A stretch of 64,000 bases of DNA from Nematostella vectensis (Eukaryota > Cnidaria > Anthozoa > Actiniaria > Edwardsiidae). The DNA lies in contig NC_064047.1 in the NCBI RefSeq assembly GCF_932526225.1, positions 13,836,460 to 13,900,459 of the forward strand, in the 5' to 3' direction. The notes under the pieces were generated by a model that was not told the DNA's origin, did no database searches, and was given only the letters and a program-made list of their open reading frames with translations. A program made the position numbers and the translations under genes. Positions 54,101-64,000 of this stretch are shown piece after piece. Position 1 is the stretch's first letter, and every line of letters starts with the position of its first letter.

Positions 54101-57100
54101 GCTATAACCAGTATGGCATAGAATAGTCAGCTATAGTCACAGCTATAACCAGTAAGGCATAGAATAGTCAGCTATAGTCACTGCCATAACAAGCACAGCA
54201 TAGAATAGTCAGCTATAGTCACTGCCATAACAAGCACAGCATAGAATAGTCAGCTATAGTCACAGATATAACAAGCACAGCATAGAATAGTCAGCTATAG
54301 TCACAGCTATAACCAACACAGCATAGAATAGTCATCCATAGTCACAGCTATAACAAGCACGGCATAGAATAGTCAGCTATAGTCACAGCTATAACCAGTA
54401 TGGCATAGAATAGTCAGCTATAGTCACAGCTATAACCAGTATGGCAAAGAATAGTCAGCTATAGTCACAGCTATAACCAGTATGGCATAGAATAGTCAGC
54501 TTTAGTCACAGCGATAACAAGCACAGCATAGAATAGTCAGCTATAGTCCCAGCTATATCAAGCACAGCATAGAATAGTCAGCTATAGTCACAGCTATAAC
54601 AAGCACAGCATAGAATAGTCAGCTATAGTCACAGCTATATCAAGCACAGCATAGAATAGTCAGCTATAGTCACAGCTATAACAAGCACGGCATAGAATAG
54701 TCAGCTATAGTCACAGCTATATCCAGTATGGCATAGAATAGTCAGCTATAGTCACAGCTATATCAAGCACAGCATAGAATAGTCAGCTATAGTCACAGCT
54801 ATATCAAGCACAGCATAGAATAGTCAGCTATAGTCACAGCTATATCAAGCACAGCAAAGAATAGTCAGCTATAGTCACAGCTATAACCAGTATGGCATAG
54901 AATAGTCAACTATAGTCACAGCTATAACCAGTATGGCATAGAATAGTCAGCTATAGTCACAGCGATAACAAGCACAGCATAGAATAGTCAGCTATAGTCA
55001 CAGCTATATCAAGCACAGCATAGAATAGTCAGCTATAGTCACAGCTATATCCAGTATGGCATAGAATAGTCAGCTATAGTCACAGCTATATCCAGTATGG
55101 CATAGAATAGTCAGCTATAGTCACAGCTATAACCAGTATGGCATAGAATAGTCAGCTATAGTCACAGCTATAACAAGCACAGCATAGAATAGTCAGCTAT
55201 AGTCACAGCTATAACAAGCACGGCATAGAATAGTCAGCTATAGTCACAGCTATAACAAGCACGGCATAGAATAGTCAGCTATAGTCACAGCTATAACAAG
55301 CACGGCATAGAATAGTCAGCTATAGTCACAGCTATATCCAGTATGGCATAGAATAGTCAGCTATAGTCACAGCTATAACCAGTATGGCATAGAATAGTCA
55401 GCTATAGTCACAGCTATAACCAGTAAGGCATAGAATAGTCAGCTATAGTCACTGCCATAACAAGCACAGCATAGAATAGTCAGCTATAGTCACTGCCATA
55501 ACAAGCACAGCATAGAATAGTCAGCTATAGTCACAGATATAACAAGCACAGCATAGAATAGTCAGCTATAGTCACAGCTATAACCAGTATGGCATAGAAT
55601 AGTCAGCTATAATCACAGCTATAACCAACACAGCATAGAATAGTCAGCCATAGTCACAGCTATAACAAGCACGGCATAGAATAGTCAGCTATAGTCACAG
55701 CTATAACCAGTATGGCATAGAATAGTCAGCTATAGTCACAGCTATAACCAGTATGGCATAGAATAGTCAGCTATAGTCACAGCTATAACCAGCATGGCAT
55801 AGAATAGTCAGCTTTTGTCACAGCGATAACAAGCACAGCATAGAATAGTCAGCTATAGTCCCAGCTATATCAAGCACAGCATAGAATAGTCAGCTATAGT
55901 CACAGCTATAACAAGCACAGCATAGAATAGTCAGCTATAGTCACAGCTATATCAAGCACAGCATAGAATAGTCAGCTATAGTCACAGCTATAACAAGCAC
56001 GGCATAGAATAGTCAGCTATAGTCACAGCTATAACAAGCACAGCATAGAATAGTCAGCTATAGTCACAGCTATATCAAGCACAGCATAGAATAGTCAGCT
56101 ATAGTCACAGCTATAACAAGCACGGCATAGAATAGTCAGCTATAGTCACAGCTATAACATGCACGGCATAGAATAGTCAGCTATGGTCACAGCTAAAACA
56201 AGCATGGCATAGAATAGTCAGCTATTGTCACAGCTTTATCAAGCACAGCATAGAATAGTCAGCTATAGTCACAGCTATAACAAGCACGGCATAGAATAGT
56301 CAGCTATAGTCACAGCTATATCAAGCACAGCATAGAATAGTCAGCTATAGTCACAGCTATATCAAGCACAGCATAGAATAGTCAGCTATAGTCACAGCTA
56401 TATCAAGCACAGCAAAGAATAGTCAGCTATAGTCACAGCTATAACCAGTATGGCATAGAATAGTCAACTATAGTCACAGCTATAACCAGTATGGCATAGA
56501 ATAGTCAGCTATAGTCACAGCGATAACAAGCACAGCATAGAATAGTCAGCTATAGTCACAGCTATATCAAGCACAGCATAGAATAGTCAGCTATAGTCAC
56601 AGCTATATCCAGTATGGCATAGAATAGTCAGCTATAGTCACAGCTATATCCAGTATGGCATAGAATAGTCAGCTATAGTCACAGCTATAACCAGTATGGC
56701 ATAGAATAGTCAGCTATAGTCACAGCTATAACAAGCACAGCATAGAATAGTCAGCTATAGTCACAGCTATAACAAGCACGGCATAGAATAGTCAGCTATA
56801 GTCACAGCTATAACAAGCACGGCATAGAATAGTCAGCTATAGTCACAGCTATAACAAGCACGGCATAGAATAGTCAGCTATAGTCACAGCTATATCCAGT
56901 ATGGCATAGAATAGTCAGCTATAGTCACAGCTATAACCAGTATGGCATAGAATAGTCAGCTATAGTCACAGCTATAACCAGTAAGGCATAGAATAGTCAG
57001 CTATAGTCACTGCCATAACAAGCACAGCATAGAATAGTCAGCTATAGTCACTGCCATAACAAGCACAGCATAGAATAGTCAGCTATAGTCACAGATATAA

Positions 57101-60100
57101 CAAGCACAGCATAGAATAGTCAGCTATAGTCACAGCTATAACCAGTATGGCATAGAATAGTCAGCTATAATCACAGCTATAACCAACACAGCATAGAATA
57201 GTCAGCCATAGTCACAGCTATAACAAGCACGGCATAGAATAGTCAGCTATAGTCACAGCTATAACCAGTATGGCATAGAATAGTCAGCTATAGTCACAGC
57301 TATAACCAGTATGGCATAGAATAGTCAGCTATAGTCACAGCTATAACCAGCATGGCATAGAATAGTCAGCTTTTGTCACAGCGATAACAAGCACAGCATA
57401 GAATAGTCAGCTATAGTCCCAGCTATATCAAGCACAGCATAGAATAGTCAGCTATAGTCACAGCTATAACAAGCACAGCATAGAATAGTCAGCTATAGTC
57501 ACAGCTATATCAAGCACAGCATAGAATAGTCAGCTATAGTCACAGCTATAACAAGCACGGCATAGAATAGTCAGCTATAGTCACAGCTATAACAAGCACA
57601 GCATAGAATAGTCAGCTATAGTCACAGCTATATCAAGCACAGCATAGAATAGTCAGCTATAGTCACAGCTATAACAAGCACGGCATAGAATAGTCAGCTA
57701 TAGTCACAGCTATAACAAGCACGGCATAGAATAGTCAGCTATAGTCACAGCTATAACAAGCACAGCATAGAATAGTCAGCTATAGTCACAGCTATAACAA
57801 ACACGGCATAGAATAGTCAGCTATAGTCACAGCTATATCAAGCACAGCATAGAATAGTCAGCTATACTCACAGCTATAACAAGCACGGCATAGAATAGTC
57901 AGCTATAGTCACAGCTATAACGAGCACGGCATAGAATAGTCAGCCATAGTCACAGCTATAACAAGCACGGCATAGAATAGTCAGCTATAGTCACAGCTAT
58001 ATCCAGTATGGCATAGAATAGTCAGCTATAGTCACAGCTATATCAAGCACAGCATAGAATAGTCAGCTATAGTCACAGCTATATCAAGCACAGCATAGAA
58101 TAGTCAGCTATAGTCACAGCTATATCAAGCACAGCAAAGAATAGTCAGCTATAGTCACAGCTATAACCAGTATGGCATAGAATAGTCAGCTATAGTCACA
58201 GCTATAACAAGCACGGCATAGAATAGTCAGCTATAGTCACAGCTATAACAAGCACGGCATAGAATAGTCAGCTATAGTCACAGCTATAACAAGCACGGCA
58301 TAGAATAGTCAGCTATAGTCACAGCTATATCCAGTATGGCATAGAATAGTCAGCTATAGTCACAGCTATAACCAGTATGGCATAGAATAGTCAGCTATAG
58401 TCACAGCTATAACCAGTAAGGCATAGAATAGTCAGCTATAGTCACTGCCATAACAAGCACAGCATAGAATAGTCAGCTATAGTCACTGCCATAACAAGCA
58501 CAGCATAGAATAGTCAGCTATAGTCACAGATATAACAAGCACAGCATAGAATAGTCAGCTATAGTCACAGCTATAACCAACACAGCATAGAATAGTCATC
58601 CATAGTCACAGCTATAACAAGCACGGCATAGAATAGTCAGCTATAGTCACAGCTATAACCAGTATGGCATAGAATAGTCAGCTATAGTCACAGCTATAAC
58701 CAGTATGGCATAGAATAGTCAGCTATAGTCACAGCTATAACCAGTATGGCATAGAATAGTCAGCTTTAGTCACAGCGATAACAAGCACAGCATAGAATAG
58801 TCAGCTATAGTCCCAGCTATATCAAGCACAGCATAGAATAGTCAGCTATAGTCACAGCTATAACAAGCACAGCATAGAATAGTCAGCTATAGTCACAGCT
58901 ATATCAAGCACATAGAATAGTCAGCCATAGTCACAGCTATAACAAGCACGGCATAGAATAGTCAGCTATAGTCACAGCTATAACAAGCACAGCATAGAAT
59001 AGTCAGCTATAGTCACAGCTATATCAAGCACAGCATAGAATAGTCAGCTATAGTCACAGCTATAACAAGCACGGCATAGAATAGTCAGCTATAGTCACAG
59101 CTATAACAAGCACGGCATAGAATAGTCAGCTATAGTCACAGCTATAACAAGCACAGCATAGAATAGTCAGCTATAGTCACAGCTATAACAAACACGGCAT
59201 AGAATAGTCAGCTATAGTCACAGCTATATCAAGCACAGCATAGCATAGTCAGCTATACTCACAGCTATAACAAGCACGGCATAGAATAGTCAGCTATAGT
59301 CACAGCTATAACGAGCACGGCATAGAATAGTCAGCCATAGTCACAGCTATAACAAGCACGGCATAGAATAGTCAGCTATAGTCACAGCTATATCCAGTAT
59401 GGCATAGAATAGTCAGCTATAGTCACAGCTATATCAAGCACAGCATAGAATAGTCAGCTATAGTCACAGCTATATCAAGCACAGCATAGAATAGTCAGCT
59501 ATAGTCACAGCTATATCAAGCACAGCAAAGAATAGTCAGCTATAGTCACAGCTATAACCAGTATGGCATAGAATAGTCAGCTATAGTCACAGCTATAACC
59601 AGTATGGCATAGAATAGTCAGCTATAGTCACAGCGATAACAAGCACAGCATAGAATAGTCAGCTATAGTCACAGCTAAAACAAAGATGGCAAAGAATAGT
59701 CAGCTATAGTCACAGCTAAAACAAAAATGGCAAAGAATAGTCAGCTATAGTCAAAGCTATACCAAGCACAGCATAGAATAGTCAGCTATAGTCACAGCTA
59801 TAACAAGCACAGCATAGAATAGTCAGGTATAGTCACAGCTATAACAAGCACGGCATAGAATAGTCAGCTATAGTCACAGCTAAAACAAGCACAGCATATA
59901 ATAGTCAGCTATAGTCACAGCTATAACAAGCACAGCATAGAATAGTCAGCTATTGTCACAGCTATAACCAGTATGGCATAGAATAGTCAGCTATAGTCAC
60001 AGCTAAAACAAGCACAGCATAGAATAGTCAGCTATAGTCACAGCTATAACCAGCATGGCATAGAATAGTCAGCTATAGTCACAGCTATAACAAGCACAGC

Positions 60101-63100
60101 ATAGAATAGTCAGCTATAGTCACAGCTATAACAAGCACAGCATAGAATAGTCAGCTATAGTCACAGCTATAACAAGCACGGCATAGAATAGTCAGCTATA
60201 GTCACAGCTATAACAAGCAGAGCATAGAATAGTCAGCTATAGTCACAGCTATATCAAGCACAGCAAAGAATAGTCAGCTATAGTCACAGCTATAACCAGT
60301 ATGGCATAGAATAGTCAGCTATAGTCACAGCTATAACCAGTATGGCATAGAATAGTCAGCTATAGTCACAGCGATAACAAGCACAGCATAGAATAGTCAG
60401 CTATAGTCACAGCTAAAACAAAGATGGCAAAGAATAGTCAGCTATAGTCACAGCTATAACCAGTATGGCATAGAATAGTCAGCTATAGTCACAGCGATAA
60501 CAAGCACAGCATAGAATAGTCAGCTATAGTCACAGCTAAAACAAAGATGGCAAAGAATAGTCAGCTATAGTCACAGCTAAAACAAAGATGGCAAAGAATA
60601 GTCAGCTATAGTCACAGCTATACCAAGCACAGCATAGAATAGTCAGCTATAGTCACAGCTATAACAAGCACAGCATAGAATAGTCAGGTATAGTCACAGC
60701 TATAACAAGCACGGCATAGAATAGTCAGCTATAGTCACAGCTAAAACAAGCACAGCATATAATAGTCAGCTATAGTCACAGCTATAACAAGCACAGCATA
60801 GAATAGTCAGCTATTGTCACAGCTATAACCAGTATGGCATAGAATAGTCAGCTATAGTCACAGCTATAACCAGTAAGGCATAGAATAGTCAGCTATAGTC
60901 ACTGCCATAACAAGCACAGCATAGAATAGTCAGCTATAGTCACTGCCATAACAAGCACAGCATAGAATAGTCAGCTATAGTCACAGATATAACAAGCACA
61001 GCATAGAATAGTCAGCTATAGTCACAGCTATAACCAACACAGCATAGAATAGTCATCCATAGTCACAGCTATAACAAGCACGGCATAGAATAGTCAGCTA
61101 TAGTCACAGCTATAACCAGTATGGCATAGAATAGTCAGCTATAGTCACAGCTATAACCAGTATGGCATAGAATAGTCAGCTATAGTCACAGCTATAACCA
61201 GTATGGCATAGAATAGTCAGCTTTAGTCACAGCGATAACAAGCACAGCATAGAATAGTCAGCTATAGTCCCAGCTATATCAAGCACAGCATAGAATAGTC
61301 AGCTATAGTCACAGCTATAACAAGCACAGCATAGAATAGTCAGCTATAGTCACAGCTATATCAAGCACATAGAATAGTCAGCCATAGTCACAGCTATAAC
61401 AAGCACGGCATAGAATAGTCAGCTATAGTCACAGCTATAACAAGCACAGCATAGAATAGTCAGCTATAGTCACAGCTATATCAAGCACAGCATAGAATAG
61501 TCAGCTATAGTCACAGCTATAACAAGCACGGCATAGAATAGTCAGCTATAGTCACAGCTATAACAAGCACGGCATAGAATAGTCAGCTATAGTCACAGCT
61601 ATAACAAGCACAGCATAGAATAGTCAGCTATAGTCACAGCTATAACAAACACGGCATAGAATAGTCAGCTATAGTCACAGCTATATCAAGCACAGCATAG
61701 CATAGTCAGCTATACTCACAGCTATAACAAGCACGGCATAGAATAGTCAGCTATAGTCACAGCTATAACGAGCACGGCATAGAATAGTCAGCCATAGTCA
61801 CAGCTATAACAAGCACGGCATAGAATAGTCAGCTATAGTCACAGCTATATCCAGTATGGCATAGAATAGTCAGCTATAGTCACAGCTATATCAAGCACAG
61901 CATAGAATAGTCAGCTATAGTCACAGCTATATCAAGCACAGCATAGAATAGTCAGCTATAGTCACAGCTATATCAAGCACAGCAAAGAATAGTCAGCTAT
62001 AGTCACAGCTATAACCAGTATGGCATAGAATAGTCAGCTATAGTCACAGCTATAACCAGTATGGCATAGAATAGTCAGCTATAGTCACAGCGATAACAAG
62101 CACAGCATAGAATAGTCAGCTATAGTCACAGCTAAAACAAAGATGGCAAAGAATAGTCAGCTATAGTCACAGCTAAAACAAAAATGGCAAAGAATAGTCA
62201 GCTATAGTCAAAGCTATACCAAGCACAGCATAGAATAGTCAGCTATAGTCACAGCTATAACAAGCACAGCATAGAATAGTCAGGTATAGTCACAGCTATA
62301 ACAAGCACGGCATAGAATAGTCAGCTATAGTCACAGCTAAAACAAGCACAGCATATAATAGTCAGCTATAGTCACAGCTATAACAAGCACAGCATAGAAT
62401 AGTCAGCTATTGTCACAGCTATAACCAGTATGGCATAGAATAGTCAGCTATAGTCACAGCTAAAACAAGCACAGCATAGAATAGTCAGCTATAGTCACAG
62501 CTATAACCAGCATGGCATAGAATAGTCAGCTATAGTCACAGCTATAACAAGCACAGCATAGAATAGTCAGCTATAGTCACAGCTATAACAAGCACAGCAT
62601 AGAATAGTCAGCTATAGTCACAGCTATAACAAGCACGGCATAGAATAGTCAGCTATAGTCACAGCTATAACAAGCAGAGCATAGAATAGTCAGCTATAGT
62701 CACAGCTATATCAAGCACAGCAAAGAATAGTCAGCTATAGTCACAGCTATAACCAGTATGGCATAGAATAGTCAGCTATAGTCACAGCTATAACCAGTAT
62801 GGCATAGAATAGTCAGCTATAGTCACAGCGATAACAAGCACAGCATAGAATAGTCAGCTATAGTCACAGCTAAAACAAAGATGGCAAAGAATAGTCAGCT
62901 ATAGTCACAGCTATAACCAGTATGGCATAGAATAGTCAGCTATAGTCACAGCGATAACAAGCACAGCATAGAATAGTCAGCTATAGTCACAGCTAAAACA
63001 AAGATGGCAAAGAATAGTCAGCTATAGTCACAGCTAAAACAAAGATGGCAAAGAATAGTCAGCTATAGTCACAGCTATACCAAGCACAGCATAGAATAGT

Positions 63101-64000
63101 CAGCTATAGTCACAGCTATAACAAGCACAGCATAGAATAGTCAGGTATAGTCACAGCTATAACAAGCACGGCATAGAATAGTCAGCTATAGTCACAGCTA
63201 AAACAAGCACAGCATATAATAGTCAGCTATAGTCACAGCTATAACAAGCACAGCATAGAATAGTCAGCTATTGTCACAGCTATAACCAGTATGGCATAGA
63301 ATAGTCAGCTATAGTCACAGCTATAACAAGCACAGCATAGAATAGTCAGCTATAGTCACAGCTATAACCAGCATGGCATAGAATAGTCAGCTATAGTCAC
63401 AGCTATAACAAGCACAGCATAGAATAGTCAGCTATAGTCACAGCTATAACAAGCACGGCATAGAATAGTCAGCCATAGTCACAGCTATAACAAGCACGGC
63501 ATAGAATAGTCAGCTATAGTCACAGCTATATCCAGTATGGCATAGAATAGTCAGCTATAGTCACAGCTATATCAAGCACAGCATAGAATAGTCAGCTATA
63601 GTCACAGCTATATCAAGCACAGCATAGAATAGTCAGCTATAGTCACAGCTATATCAAGCACAGCAAAGAATAGTCAGCTATAGTCACAGCTATAACCAGT
63701 ATGGCATAGAATAGTCAACTATAGTCACAGCTATAACCAGTATGGCATAGAATAGTCAGCTATAGTCACAGCGATAACAAGCACAGCATAGAATAGTCAG
63801 CTATAGTCACAGCTATAACAAGCACAGCATAGAATAGTCAGCTATAGTCACAGCTATATCAAGCACAGCATAGAATAGTCAGCTATAGTCACAGCTATAA
63901 CAAGCACGGCATAGAATAGTCAGCTATAGTCACAGCTATAACAAGCACGGCATAGAATAGTCAGCTATAGTCACAGCTATAACAAGCACAGCATAGAATA
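51130..64000 (-). repeat. 41-bp minisatellite, array B (at least 314 copies, inverted relative to A)
   Basis: The plus strand shows gtcacagctataacaagcac and ggcatagaatagtcagctata, the reverse complement of array A's unit. It runs unbroken to the window edge. Copies fall into variant classes (aacaagcac, aaccagtat, atcaagcac, cactgccat, aaacaaagatgg) whose order is itself repeated. The paired cactgccat variant begins at 52867, 54179, 55450, 57008, 58443 and 60900, spaced 1312, 1271, 1558, 1435 and 2457: 32, 31, 38, 35 and 60 units, the last minus 3 bases. Every frame has stops, so it is non-coding. It appears to lie in an intron of the receptor gene. Confidence 0.96.

Noticed and set aside
48648-64000. 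CRISPR-like regular array
   Set aside because: Units are contiguous 41-base repeats with no unique spacers and no cas genes, in a eukaryotic setting; this is a minisatellite.

Overview
Eukaryotic nuclear DNA. Evidence: GT-AG introns whose phases match across exons, a ribosomal protein gene split by introns, TRIM, TLDc, UMOD-type (D8C) and EGF-like exons, DNA transposons with inverted ends, and very large minisatellites. The mix of TRIM-TLDc, D8C-EGF and tyrosine-tailed receptor exons with virus-derived cassettes suggests an invertebrate, most likely an anthozoan cnidarian (sea anemone or coral). The species is inferred, not proven.

Layout. 1-4412: a Mutator-like (MULE) DNA transposon with a dead transposase and a convergent C2H2 zinc-finger gene. 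4413-12115: an endogenous virus-like element of Polinton / polinton-like type. It holds a packaging-ATPase fragment, a candidate double-jelly-roll capsid gene, a candidate penton gene, two membrane-active virion-like proteins, a long conserved hypothetical and a replication-type fragment, then GC-rich terminal repeats. 12.1-17.2 kb: a decayed D8C/EGF-like secreted or receptor gene full of minisatellites. 17241-18490: an inverted, internally deleted copy of the MULE. 19091-20300: a second, mostly deleted copy of the virus-like element. 20.3-23.2 kb: simple repeats and apparently empty DNA.

23224-29686 is an intact-looking minus-strand RING/B-box/coiled-coil/TLDc gene. 34357-37713 is a tandem duplicate of its 5' part: it lacks TLDc, carries frameshifts, and has gained a 785-bp MITE at a TTA target that is still empty in the first copy. 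38.7-42.5 kb holds another inverted-repeat element and a 1.2-1.3 kb tandem duplication ending inside a ribosomal protein L24 exon. Two RPL24 exons follow, and a 53-bp minisatellite fills the DNA downstream. The last 16 kb is almost wholly a 41-bp minisatellite in two opposite-facing arrays (about 1.6 kb and at least 12.9 kb), with the last exon of a single-pass, tyrosine-motif receptor between them.

The most unusual content is the virus-like cassette and its repeated contact with MULE ends, followed by the opposed 41-bp arrays with higher-order structure. Many one-base indels in otherwise conserved genes mean that decay and long-read consensus errors cannot be separated from sequence alone.
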